From the NCBI RefSeq assembly GCF_001936615.1, contig NZ_MLBF01000042.1, forward strand, positions 1 to 41,668: 41,668 nt of DNA, read 5' to 3'. The first letter of the stretch is position 1. Each line of letters opens with the position of its first letter. Made by a program: the position numbers and the translations under genes. The stretch comes from Desulfosporosinus metallidurans (lineage in GTDB: Bacteria; Bacillota; Desulfitobacteriia; Desulfitobacteriales; Desulfitobacteriaceae). The notes under the pieces are model-generated. The model searched no databases, was not told the origin of the DNA, and saw only the letters and a list, made by a program, of their open reading frames with translations. Positions 24,433-33,162 of this stretch are shown here, one piece after another.

Positions 24433-24672
24433 ATGAACTACATCGTCTTGTTCTACACCAATTCTTCCGCCATTAAATTTACTAAATTCCTTAAAAACTC
24501 TGAATATGTTGGGGAATTAATCCCTTTACCCCGCAAGTTGACTTCTAGTTGTGGCATGGGCGTAAAATTCCACTTTACCGGCGATCTTTGCGAGATCATT
24601 TCCGACGAAATCGAGAAGATCTATGCTGTTCAAGGGAATCTGTACGAGTTGGTTTATCGTGCTGAAGAATAA
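24433..24672 (+). CDS. DUF3343 small protein
   Basis: The 79-residue protein fits DUF3343: FYTNSSAIKFTKFLK, LIPLPRKLTSSCGMGVKF with a conserved Cys, and an acidic C-terminus. The family is known from gene neighbourhoods of selenium metabolism and is thought to be a putative sulfur/selenium carrier; that role is not proven. An upstream in-frame ATG (24403) would overlap tusA by 26 nt; ATG at 24433 follows AGAAG and is preferred. Four nt separate it from tusA. Confidence 0.8.
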   Translation: MNYIVLFYTNSSAIKFTKFLKNSEYVGELIPLPRKLTSSCGMGVKFHFTGDLCEIISDEIEKIYAVQGNLYELVYRAEE

Positions 24673-24714
24673 AATGCGGGCGTTTTAGAACACTGAGAGA
24701 ACTCAAAATAGTAT

Positions 24715-24743
24715 GAGCTTCGTTAAACGACGAAGCTCTTTTT
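24715..24743 (+). terminator. Terminator hairpin before the aminotransferase gene
   Basis: GAGCTTCGT (24715-24723), loop TAAACG, ACGAAGCTC (24730-24738), then TTTTT. It is only 15 nt upstream of the next ATG, so it may attenuate rather than fully end the transcript. Confidence 0.8.
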
Positions 24744-24758
24744 AAAAGGAATGGTGTC

Positions 24759-25904
24759 ATGAACGGATTATATTTAGATAATGCGGCTACTTCTTTCCCT
24801 AAGGCCCCTGGTGTGGCTGAAGCCGTAGCCGGTTTTTTAACCAATAATGGCTGTAATATTAATCGTGGGCTTTACACGGCATCGTTCGAAGCTGCCAACA
24901 TTGTCTATGAAACACGGGAACTTCTGTGTAACCTGTTCAATTTTCCCAAACCAGAAAACGTCATTTTTACTAAAAATATTACTGAAAGTCTTAATGTTAT
25001 CCTTAAAGGATTGTTGAAACCGGGCGATCATGTGATTGTTTCTTCCATGGAACATAACGCGGTTATGCGCCCCCTGGCTTCTCTGGCTGAAAAAGGGGTT
25101 GAACTATCAACGGTGCTCTGTAATAACAAAGGGGAACTTCGCACCAGCGACTTATGCCTCCATATTAGGCCTAATACAAAAGCGGTTATTATGACTCATG
25201 CTTCCAATGTCAGTGGTACGATATTACCTTTAGAGGAAGTCGGCAAACTATGCCGGGAGCATAACCTGTTTTTTATCATTGATTGCGCCCAGACAGCTGG
25301 TTTCTTAACGATAGACTTTGTTAAGCTAAAGGCCGATGCTTTAGCTTTTACAGGCCATAAAGGACTCTTAGGCCCACAAGGAATAGGCGGCTTTTACCTA
25401 AATGATAAATTGGCCTCTCTCGTTGAACCATTGATCGAAGGGGGAACGGGAAGCGCATCAGAGAGTGTTCTTCAACCAAATTATATGCCCGATCGATTTG
25501 AAGCGGGTACATTAAACTTGCCCGGTATTTACGGGCTTAATGCCTCGCTTAAATACTTACTGTCCGAAGGCATTACAACTATTAGAGAAAAAGAGCTCAA
25601 TCTTGTTCACAGGTTTATACAAAAAGCGCAAACTATTCCTGGTGTCCAGCTCATTGGCCCCGAACCAAAACAAGACCGAACAGGGATTGCATCTCTGAAC
25701 TTTCCGCATCTGGATAATGCAGAAGTTAGTTACCAATTGTTTATAAGCTTTGGGATTATGACCCGCTGCGGACTTCATTGTGCTCCCTCTGCGCATCAAA
25801 CGCTTAAAACGTTTCCGCACGGAACGTTACGCTTTAGTTTCAGCCATTTTAATTCAATCCAGGATGTCGACTATGCAATTAATTCGTTAATAAAGAGCTT
25901 TTAG
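24759..25904 (+). CDS. Class V aminotransferase: cysteine desulfurase / selenocysteine lyase-like
   Basis: The 381-residue PLP enzyme has LYLDNAATSFPKAP at the N-terminus, the PLP region SSMEHNAVMRPL and MTHASNVSGTI, IIDCAQTAGF, the Schiff-base lysine in FTGHKGLLGPQGIGG, and a C-terminal RCGLHCAPSAH with the cysteine that would carry sulfur. Features match the EF2568-type group known from selenium-cofactor clusters rather than IscS or NifS. It likely releases sulfur or selenium from (seleno)cysteine for TusA. It is cut off from the yedE-tusA-DUF3343 genes by the hairpin at 24715 but shares their direction. Confidence 0.88.
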   Translation: MNGLYLDNAATSFPKAPGVAEAVAGFLTNNGCNINRGLYTASFEAANIVYETRELLCNLFNFPKPENVIFTKNITESLNVILKGLLKPGDHVIVSSMEHNAVMRPLASLAEKGVELSTVLCNNKGELRTSDLCLHIRPNTKAVIMTHASNVSGTILPLEEVGKLCREHNLFFIIDCAQTAGFLTIDFVKLKADALAFTGHKGLLGPQGIGGFYLNDKLASLVEPLIEGGTGSASESVLQPNYMPDRFEAGTLNLPGIYGLNASLKYLLSEGITTIREKELNLVHRFIQKAQTIPGVQLIGPEPKQDRTGIASLNFPHLDNAEVSYQLFISFGIMTRCGLHCAPSAHQTLKTFPHGTLRFSFSHFNSIQDVDYAINSLIKSF

Positions 25905-25922
25905 GATGGATTACCATCAATC

Positions 25923-25989
25923 AAAGAAAAACTTAATACTACCGATTATGATTTCCTCAGGACAAAAACAAGGAACCTGTCCCCCCGTT
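25923..25989. repeat. REP-like element, copy 4
   Basis: AAAGAAAAACTTAATACTACCG, then GATTATGATTTCCTCAGG, then ACAAAAACAAGGAACCTG ending TCCCCCCG. It has the same companion block and core as the elements near 15604, 18255 and 17303, so this element is not confined to the duplicated island. It sits between two convergent genes. Confidence 0.65.
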
Positions 25990-26006
25990 CCGCCCAGTGG
26001 CACCTG

Positions 26007-27776
26007 CTAGCCCTCAATTAACCTCTTCAAATACTCCGAGTAATGGATTAACCGCTCTTTCGGGCGGAGTTGGATCAGACTTACATTTGTATCCTCTATG
26101 TCTTCGACCTCTGGCCCTTGACTTGGATGAAGGGCAATGACTCTGATAGCCTTGGACACTCCGGCGGGATCCCCAATATACTTCAGAGAATTGGCATAGT
26201 TTTGCAACGTATTCATGTTTTTTGGACGGTTCTCCTCTTCCACTCTATCGTTGTTCCAGATGTTTAACCGTTTGCGGTATTTGGCATCGACAATAATGGA
26301 ACCGGTATACCCTTCGTTAGCAAAAACATCAATTCGTATATCCGGCTTATAATTCGTTCCTTCCATATAAAGAATGCGATTGGTATTGAGTGCGCCGCGC
26401 TTTGCTCGGGGCATTTTTTCGTTGAATAACACGGAAAGACGGGTCGAACCTTTCACCATTTCCACTAAGGTATCATCTTGAAGGACTGGAAAAACAAATT
26501 CCATATTGGGCTGGTAAGACTCATCATATATCCAGCCGGAAACAGGAGTATACCCCACCTGCTCCAGTGCAAGAATCGTTTTGATGTAACACCAATATTC
26601 GTATAAAACATCGGTCCGCTTCCATTGCACCTTAAAATTATGGTATAAGGGAATTTGGAAATCCTGGGCCCTCAGCTGTTTCCACCATGCAAATACTTTC
26701 TTGTATCGCCAATCCCGTTCAATCTTAAGCGAATAATGATTCGAGGAGCCCACCGGTTTTAGTCCTTTAAACACCGGATAATCCATGCATTTACGCACAG
26801 AAAAAATCCCTTTCTGCATTTTCCGTTCCATTGATTCAAGATGTACAATTTTCGCCTTTAAGGCCCGAACTTCGTTGCTTGTTGATTTTTGCAGGAATAC
26901 ATAGGGAGTCCTCGATTCAATCGCCCTCTGCTCTTCCGTTATCGTACCTCTTATCGCTTTCAAAACGAACTCCAATTGTGAAGAAACATAATGAAGGAAA
27001 CCCAGCACCATCCTATTTTCAGGCGTATCAAACGTTAGGTGATCAATAATACCAAGGATGACTTCCGGCTGCACCATGCTTTTAGCGGCTGAGTTGGCCC
27101 GTTGCCCAGGTACCGATAACAGCCAGCGGTAGGACTTGGCATCCTGTTTACTTTTCACGTTAGCCTTAACTTCTCGATACTGCCGCTCTAAAGATTGATC
27201 TGGACGGCGAGTCAAATCTTCAAGAGTTGCTCCGAGCTCCTTAACTATGTGATTCAGAATCACAAACTCGGCCAACACTAGGGGGGGAAGTAGCCCACTT
27301 TCACCGTAAAGTCTGAGCCCATAATTCATTCGTGATTGGTCATAAGCGAGACCCTGCACCATTTCGTTAAGCTCGTTCCGCATCACGTTAAGTTCGTCTT
27401 CTGTAATATTGTTGGGTCTAACCCGGAGTGTTGCTTCTAGCGAATTAAAAACGTCTCCTTTACATTTCACGATGATCAGATAGTCTCCAGGAATCAACGG
27501 ATAATCCTCATTGGCATCACTATAGAGAGGAAAGCGTTTCGTCCCAGGCATCAAACACGGAATTCCTTCCTCGTCGAGGTGTAGTTTCAAGGAATCACAG
27601 CCATCTAAGCCATCAATATAGAGGTAGGCATCCTCTCGGTTTGAAGCAAACGAAACGCCCAAGTTTTCTCGCTCAAAAACTTCAATGACACTGTTCTCTG
27701 AGACTGAACGAGGGATTTCCTGTCGACCAATTAAAAATAAGATAGAGATCCCGTCGTCTTTAAGATGCATAGCCAT
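26007..27776 (-). CDS. DUF2357 protein with PD-(D/E)XK nuclease core, McrC-like
   Basis: The 589-residue protein has a long helical N-terminal DUF2357-type region and a C-terminal nuclease core: VLYEYWCYIK near 390-399, then YKPDIRID with Asp479 and GSIIVDAKY with Asp497 and Lys499, the catalytic triad pattern. McrC subunits cut DNA when the McrB ring translocates. The start overlaps the McrB-like gene end by 17 nt (27776-27760), and the ATG at 27770 is also possible. It is the last gene of the three-gene operon. No helix-turn-helix or methylase is present. Confidence 0.8.
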   Translation of the reverse strand: MAMHLKDDGISILFLIGRQEIPRSVSENSVIEVFERENLGVSFASNREDAYLYIDGLDGCDSLKLHLDEEGIPCLMPGTKRFPLYSDANEDYPLIPGDYLIIVKCKGDVFNSLEATLRVRPNNITEDELNVMRNELNEMVQGLAYDQSRMNYGLRLYGESGLLPPLVLAEFVILNHIVKELGATLEDLTRRPDQSLERQYREVKANVKSKQDAKSYRWLLSVPGQRANSAAKSMVQPEVILGIIDHLTFDTPENRMVLGFLHYVSSQLEFVLKAIRGTITEEQRAIESRTPYVFLQKSTSNEVRALKAKIVHLESMERKMQKGIFSVRKCMDYPVFKGLKPVGSSNHYSLKIERDWRYKKVFAWWKQLRAQDFQIPLYHNFKVQWKRTDVLYEYWCYIKTILALEQVGYTPVSGWIYDESYQPNMEFVFPVLQDDTLVEMVKGSTRLSVLFNEKMPRAKRGALNTNRILYMEGTNYKPDIRIDVFANEGYTGSIIVDAKYRKRLNIWNNDRVEEENRPKNMNTLQNYANSLKYIGDPAGVSKAIRVIALHPSQGPEVEDIEDTNVSLIQLRPKERLIHYSEYLKRLIEG

Positions 27777-29883
27777 GATCTAAAAGTTCCTTTGCTTTTT
27801 TATGGCAGACATCCCGCGAATTGCTGAAGGTTGAAACTGTATGATACTTTTCAAACAACTTAAGAATTGGACTGATTGCCTGCTCTCGATCCCTGTATTT
27901 ACCAAAGAGCTGTTCCAAGTCGCACTCCGGGCCTTTAAACTTGGTCATAATCCGTTGCACAAGCTGTAAATCAAAGGCCTTTCCTCGATCAAGAAATCCT
28001 TGCCCTTCCACATTGCAAGGAATGTTCTTTAGATACGAACCAATTTGGCGAATAATTCGATATCCCACCACCCGGTTTTTATCAATTTTACGCAAGGCTA
28101 AGTTCAATTCATCTAAGAAATCGATTTCATCATCGGTCAATCCGATCTCAGTGGGTGAATTATTACACCATGAGGCAAACACCTTGCCCGGTACAGGCGA
28201 GAGTTGAGCACCTTCGTCAGAAGGCTTTTCCGCTGCCCTTTCTTCGAATACGGACTTCCAGGCGCGTAAGGACTCATATATTTTAAGGTTTATGACATTT
28301 GCACGGTCTAGGACCTTATCGCTAAATTGAAACGACGATTCATCAATGTTTACCGTTCCAACAAAAAACACATTGTTTCCGATGGGAACTCGTGGCGAAT
28401 ACTCGTGCCGGTTATAGACTTCTGGCGCGAGTTTTTCGCTATATAAGGTTAAGTAGCGGTCTTCGGAAAGTTCCAAAATGCTCAGAAACTGACTGAAGTA
28501 ATGCTCTACACGAGCGAGATTCATCTCATCAAAACAAATGAGATAGAGTTTGTCTATGTTATCCTCTTTTGAGGCTTCGATCAACAAATCCACAAGCCCC
28601 GTTTCCGCAGGGCGATAGATCTTGTGTACTGCATCGTAAAAACCGATCAAGTCGGCATCGTCATTCCAGGGCGGACGAACCGGAATAAATAAGAACTGTT
28701 TACGTTCCTCACCCGCTTCATCCACACCGGAAAGGCCTAAAGCTCGGGCATAGTTGATAACAAGCTGAGATTTTCCTACGCCGGACATTCCCGCTAAGAC
28801 CACTAAGGCACCAGTTTTAATCGCGATGTGAAAATTCACGAGGTCTTCCATATCATACACAAGCTGATTGGACAAAGCCACCTGATTTAAATCATTAATA
28901 AACGTTTGCTCACCGTTATCCACAACTTCCTGGGCCTCAAAAGCCCGTACCTTAAAGGTTTTTTCCTCAGATACTTGTTCTTTAGGAGGCCGTATCATTT
29001 CTTGTCCAACAAGGAGGGGAGCCAAAATAGACTCTACTTTTAGCACAGACTCAATGGTTGGGAATTTCACGAATTGCGCACGTGGGGCTGGGGTTAGAGG
29101 CGCTAGAGACGATGCACTAAAACGATTGATGAATTGGTTTGCTGGGAAAGGCTCTCCATATAACAAATGATTGCTGATTTCATTTAAGTCCTCATCCAAC
29201 AAGAACGCTAAGTTGCCACGTTTCAACATCTGACTTTCAGGAATTTCGTCCGGGACACACGTGACTTCTTCCCCTTCTGGACAATAAATCCGCCAGTGTT
29301 GCCTAAGCTCCCCCAACCAACCGGACTTACAGCCAAAAAAATGATTCCGATACCCGAGGATTAGAGGGGGATCTTCTGGGTATTGATACGAGAGAAAATC
29401 AATCGAGGGCAACCTCTCATAAAGTATCCTTTGGACACGCTCCGCTGGCACGTCCTTGGCAATCATGGGAATCGGCGTGAATTGTGAGGTGTAAGGATTA
29501 AACGTAGGCGGGGTATCGTGGAAGGCGACATTTTTACCATTAAAATACACCCTCTGTGTATCTTTTTTCACCGCTTCCACCGTAAAAGAAAGAAGTCTGC
29601 TTTGGAAAAATTCCCTAGCTCTTGATTTTCGGCTCTCATTAATCTCGAACTGTCGAAAATGAGAAGTTGTCACGAGTTCGTCTGGAAATCCAGCCAACAT
29701 TAGATCTTTGCCCCAGATTGTAATTTGACGTCTTCCATCTAAAGCCTTATGCATACTATCCGGTAAAATGGAGATCATGTCCACTTGCACACGCAAAGAC
29801 TGAGAGTTTATATCCACATCAATACTTTCAATGACTGGTTTTCCGATAATAACTGAATTCCAAATCCTACTATCTCTAATCAT
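27760..29883 (-). CDS. McrB-like AAA+ ATPase/GTPase
   Basis: The 707-residue protein has about 330 residues of an unassigned N-terminal part and a C-terminal AAA+ domain: Walker A GMSGVGKSQLVINYARALG at 365-383, Walker B LICFDEMNLARVEHYFSQFL at 448-467, and GTVNIDESSFQFSDKVLDRA at 509-528 in the place of the McrB MNTADRS-like signature. The N-terminal part could be the target-recognition module. The frame extends to a GTG at 29898, but ATG 29883 follows GGGAGGA. It overlaps the upstream gene by 8 nt and the downstream nuclease by 17 nt. Confidence 0.8.
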   Translation of the reverse strand: MIRDSRIWNSVIIGKPVIESIDVDINSQSLRVQVDMISILPDSMHKALDGRRQITIWGKDLMLAGFPDELVTTSHFRQFEINESRKSRAREFFQSRLLSFTVEAVKKDTQRVYFNGKNVAFHDTPPTFNPYTSQFTPIPMIAKDVPAERVQRILYERLPSIDFLSYQYPEDPPLILGYRNHFFGCKSGWLGELRQHWRIYCPEGEEVTCVPDEIPESQMLKRGNLAFLLDEDLNEISNHLLYGEPFPANQFINRFSASSLAPLTPAPRAQFVKFPTIESVLKVESILAPLLVGQEMIRPPKEQVSEEKTFKVRAFEAQEVVDNGEQTFINDLNQVALSNQLVYDMEDLVNFHIAIKTGALVVLAGMSGVGKSQLVINYARALGLSGVDEAGEERKQFLFIPVRPPWNDDADLIGFYDAVHKIYRPAETGLVDLLIEASKEDNIDKLYLICFDEMNLARVEHYFSQFLSILELSEDRYLTLYSEKLAPEVYNRHEYSPRVPIGNNVFFVGTVNIDESSFQFSDKVLDRANVINLKIYESLRAWKSVFEERAAEKPSDEGAQLSPVPGKVFASWCNNSPTEIGLTDDEIDFLDELNLALRKIDKNRVVGYRIIRQIGSYLKNIPCNVEGQGFLDRGKAFDLQLVQRIMTKFKGPECDLEQLFGKYRDREQAISPILKLFEKYHTVSTFSNSRDVCHKKAKELLDHGYAS

Positions 29884-30982
29884 GGACGATCCTCCCACTG
29901 GTATTTAAGAGTTCACTGCACGGGATATTCCAGTACCGAGCAACATCGCGAATCTCATCAAGTTTCTCGATTATTTTGTCATTCTGTTTATATAAGACAA
30001 GTTCACAGGTGGACATTCTTCGTCGCGGACGATTCCAATCAATTTCCATGGCCCAAATCGGAATGATACCCAATGCGTTGAGCCTGATTTCTATTTCATG
30101 ATCACGATCTGCAAATATCAAAGCTTTCCTTCCTTGAAATGCGGCGAGGTCGATTTCGCCAGACAACGGGTTCCTGACTTCATGGAGGTCTCGACGTTGT
30201 GATTGTTCCTTTGCTTTTGATGGGGTTAAGGTCTTTGCCTGTTCTAATTTTAGTTTTAGGATCTCTATTTCTGTTTCTTTTTCTGCTCGTTCCCCTTCGA
30301 GATCTCTCACTCTGTTGCGAAATTTCCCAGCCTCTTCTTTTTCTTTCATCCATTGAGCTTTTATTGCTATAATTTCATTATTAAGTTTTTCTAATTGTCC
30401 CTTAGTTCTTAGGGTTTCCAAATTGGCTTTTCTTAGCTTATTTTCTAGAGTCTTTATCCGCTTTTGTAGTTTTTTGGTTTCCTCAACGTCCATACTTTCT
30501 TCCACATCCTCAACTTCTATCCCCTCCTCTACTTCCTCAATTTCTATCACCCCTTTTACTTGCTCGGTTACTATCTCTACTGGCATTGTAGCAATTACTG
30601 GTAAAGCTTCTTCTTTCTCTGGTTCTTTGTTCTCCTCGGCTTGACAATATAACTCCTCCCCTCGTGCTTTGATTTCCGGGTTAGCACTCAACGTGAACAT
30701 GTATCCAACCTTAAATTGTTCTATTGATAAAGCATCTCCAGTAGAATACATTAAAAATGTTTCCTCAGAGAGCGTTTCTAATTCTTTTCTGAGGTGTCGA
30801 TTGATTTCTTGCCAGATCTTAACCCTTTCCTCTGCTTTTCCTTGCGGTGGAGATAAAATTTCCTGAATGATATCGTTCTTTGTTTCGTTTATTTTTCGTT
30901 TTAATCGTTTTGCTAGTTCTTTCAAACTATCTTCTGTAAAGCCGTTTAATATCTGTTCAGGGTCATATTGAATATTATCCAT
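29876..30982 (-). CDS. Coiled-coil protein of the McrBC-like operon, C-terminus resembling DUF2325
   Basis: The 368-residue protein leads the operon. Residues 1-125 are a helical region; about 130-165 is an acidic Glu/Val linker (EEVEEGIEVEDVEESMDVEE); 165-260 is a continuous coiled coil; and 275-368 ends in a compact alpha/beta segment (AFQGRKALIFADRDHEIEIR, CELVLYKQNDKIIEKLDEIR) that resembles the short DUF2325 fold weakly. There is no enzyme signature. It starts 7 nt after GAGGAGG and is coupled to the McrB-like gene. A scaffold or sensor for the AAA+-nuclease pair is inference. Confidence 0.65.
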   Translation of the reverse strand: MDNIQYDPEQILNGFTEDSLKELAKRLKRKINETKNDIIQEILSPPQGKAEERVKIWQEINRHLRKELETLSEETFLMYSTGDALSIEQFKVGYMFTLSANPEIKARGEELYCQAEENKEPEKEEALPVIATMPVEIVTEQVKGVIEIEEVEEGIEVEDVEESMDVEETKKLQKRIKTLENKLRKANLETLRTKGQLEKLNNEIIAIKAQWMKEKEEAGKFRNRVRDLEGERAEKETEIEILKLKLEQAKTLTPSKAKEQSQRRDLHEVRNPLSGEIDLAAFQGRKALIFADRDHEIEIRLNALGIIPIWAMEIDWNRPRRRMSTCELVLYKQNDKIIEKLDEIRDVARYWNIPCSELLNTSGRIVHD

Positions 30983-31166
30983 AATAATCCCTCCTCATAT
31001 AAGGCATGATTATAAATTTTCTTGATGAGCGCTCCTAATTCCTTCCGGGTACGTCGAAAACTTATGGGAAATAATGAAAGTCACTATGAACCCTTTTCGT
31101 GGTTAAAACATAGAATGTTGTATCTTCAGTTGATAATGATTTCTATTTGCATAAGGAGGAATTTAC
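30983..31166. other. Divergent promoter region
   Basis: Between the coiled-coil gene (minus) and asnB (plus). It carries the two ribosome binding sites (GAGGAGG and AAGGAGGAA). No strong -35/-10 pair or palindrome was seen for either gene. Confidence 0.35.
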
Positions 31167-33056
31167 ATGTGTGGAATCGTTGGTTGGGTGGATTGGAAAC
31201 ATGATCTAACCCTGCAAAAAGATGTCGTAGGCCGTATGACACAAACTCTTATCCCTCGGGGGCCGGATGCAGAAGGGTTCTGGCTTTCCCCTCGTGCTGC
31301 ATTTGGACACCGCCGACTCATCGTCGTTGATCCCCTGGGAGGTCTCCAACCGATGATACGCGAGAGAAATGCACATACGTATACCCTGGTCTATAACGGC
31401 GAACTCTATAATACGCCGGAAATCCGTCAAGAACTCATGAGTTGCGGCTATCACTTTGAAGGACATTCGGACACGGAGGCGGTACTTCTCTCCTACTTAG
31501 AATGGGGTCCCTCTTGCGTTGAACATTTGAACGGAATATTCGCCTTTGGAATTTGGGACAGTAAAGAACAACGATTATTTCTAGCGCGTGATCGGATGGG
31601 GGTTAAGCCACTCTTTTACTCTGAACAGAGTGGCGCACTTGTGTTTGCTTCTGAACTGAAATCGTTACTGAAGCACCCGAATATTTCCCCCATCATCGGG
31701 AAGGAAGGACTGGCAGAGGTCTTCCTCGTCGGCCCAGCGCGTACTCCTGGAGTGGGTGTGTATGAAGGTATTTCCGAACTAAAACCAGGGCACGTTCTTT
31801 TATATTCTCTGAACGGCCTACAAATTCGCAGATACTGGGCGCTCCCCAATCATGTTCATGAGGATGATTTGATGACAACGACGGCTAAGATACGCGATCT
31901 TTTTATGGATACCGTCCAACGTCAGCTCGTTTCCGATGTACCCATCGGAACCCTCCTCTCAGGAGGACTAGATTCCAGTGCGATTACTGCAATTGCTGCC
32001 GAATCCCTGGCTCAAAATGGGAAGGGCCCCCTGCAAACTTTTTCTGTCGATTACATTGAGAATGATAAATACTTTCATCCTAATGACTTTCAACCCGGGG
32101 CAGATGGGCCATGGATTGAACGTGTCTCTCAACGTTTCGGAACTCAGCACACCAACTGTGTCTTTGATACCCCTGAACTCGTTGAAACTCTCAAAGATGC
32201 GACCTTGGCTCGAGATCTTCCGGGCATGGCTGACGTTGATGCATCTTTGTTGCTCTTTTCACGCGCCATCAAGAAAAAAATCACAGTTGGTCTATCCGGA
32301 GAATGCGCTGATGAAGTGTTCGGCGGATACCCTTGGTTTCATCGTCCAGACTCCCTAGGAGCACAAACCTTTCCTTGGGCGTTAAAGGTGGAAAACCGTT
32401 TACAAGTGCTTTCCCCCGAGCTGATTGATCGTCTTCAGCCTCATGATTATTTGTCTGAACGGTATGAAGAAGCGCTAGCAGAACTCCCCCGCCTTCCAGG
32501 TTCCTCTTCCAATGGTCACCAAGATAGCAGAACACTTAAGGGGGATCTACAACGCGAGGCCCGCATCCGAGAGATCACTTACTTAACCTTAACCCGTTTC
32601 ATGCCAACCCTTCTTGATCGCAAGGACCGCATGACCATGGCAACGGGTCTCGAGGTACGGGTTCCCTTCTGTGATCATCGCCTAGTTGAATACGCCTGGA
32701 ACATTCCCTGGGAGATGAAAGCACTTGAAGGCAGAGAAAAAGGGCTCTTACGACGTGCTCTCACCGGTGTCTTACCCGACGATGTGCTTTGGCGTCGCAA
32801 AAGCCCTTATCCAAAAACTCACCACCCCAGTTATCTTTCAGCCGTTCGCACTTGGCTCGAAGAAATCATTGAAGACTCGACTTCCCCGCTTCTTCCCTTC
32901 CTTAATATCCCCGCCCTTCGGGATCTCATGAAGCTCTCCGATACTCTACCATCCGGTCGACCTTGGTTTGGACAATTGATGGACATACCACAGCTCTTTG
33001 CTTATCTTACTCAGGTGAATTATTGGTTGGTAGAAAACAAAATCAGTGTTCATTAA
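31167..33056 (+). CDS. asnB: Asparagine synthetase, glutamine-hydrolysing
   Basis: The 629-residue enzyme makes asparagine from aspartate, glutamine and ATP. The N-terminal Ntn glutaminase begins MCGIVGW with Cys2 as nucleophile, and has RGPDAEGFW and VYNGELYN. The synthetase half has the PPi loop LLSGGLDSSAI (SGGLDS at 265-270), GLSGECADEVFGGYPW, RFMPTLLDRKDRMTMATGLE and VRVPF. Domain order and length are normal. Start: ATG 8 nt after AAGGAGG. It stands alone on the plus strand between two minus-strand units and ends at a strong hairpin. Confidence 0.95.
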   Translation: MCGIVGWVDWKHDLTLQKDVVGRMTQTLIPRGPDAEGFWLSPRAAFGHRRLIVVDPLGGLQPMIRERNAHTYTLVYNGELYNTPEIRQELMSCGYHFEGHSDTEAVLLSYLEWGPSCVEHLNGIFAFGIWDSKEQRLFLARDRMGVKPLFYSEQSGALVFASELKSLLKHPNISPIIGKEGLAEVFLVGPARTPGVGVYEGISELKPGHVLLYSLNGLQIRRYWALPNHVHEDDLMTTTAKIRDLFMDTVQRQLVSDVPIGTLLSGGLDSSAITAIAAESLAQNGKGPLQTFSVDYIENDKYFHPNDFQPGADGPWIERVSQRFGTQHTNCVFDTPELVETLKDATLARDLPGMADVDASLLLFSRAIKKKITVGLSGECADEVFGGYPWFHRPDSLGAQTFPWALKVENRLQVLSPELIDRLQPHDYLSERYEEALAELPRLPGSSSNGHQDSRTLKGDLQREARIREITYLTLTRFMPTLLDRKDRMTMATGLEVRVPFCDHRLVEYAWNIPWEMKALEGREKGLLRRALTGVLPDDVLWRRKSPYPKTHHPSYLSAVRTWLEEIIEDSTSPLLPFLNIPALRDLMKLSDTLPSGRPWFGQLMDIPQLFAYLTQVNYWLVENKISVH

Positions 33057-33092
33057 ATCACAATGAGTTATAAGGCCTACTCTTGATCTTAA

Positions 33093-33124
33093 ATGGCCTG
33101 CAAGTAATTCGCCTTGCAGGCCAT
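33093..33124. terminator. Convergent bidirectional terminator
   Basis: ATGGCCTGCAAG (33093-33104), loop of 8 nt, CTTGCAGGCCAT (33113-33124), a 12-bp perfect stem between asnB and the CNNM-type gene. T-tracts are poor on both strands, but position and strength support a shared terminator. Confidence 0.72.
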
Positions 33125-33162
33125 ATCTCAATTTCGAATCATCCACATACGGAATAGAACCG

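Noticed and set aside
30423..30866. Ser/Thr-rich plus-strand ORFs opposite the coiled-coil protein
   Set aside because: Antisense of Glu/Lys-rich coiled-coil codons, which always give Ser/Phe-rich shadows.
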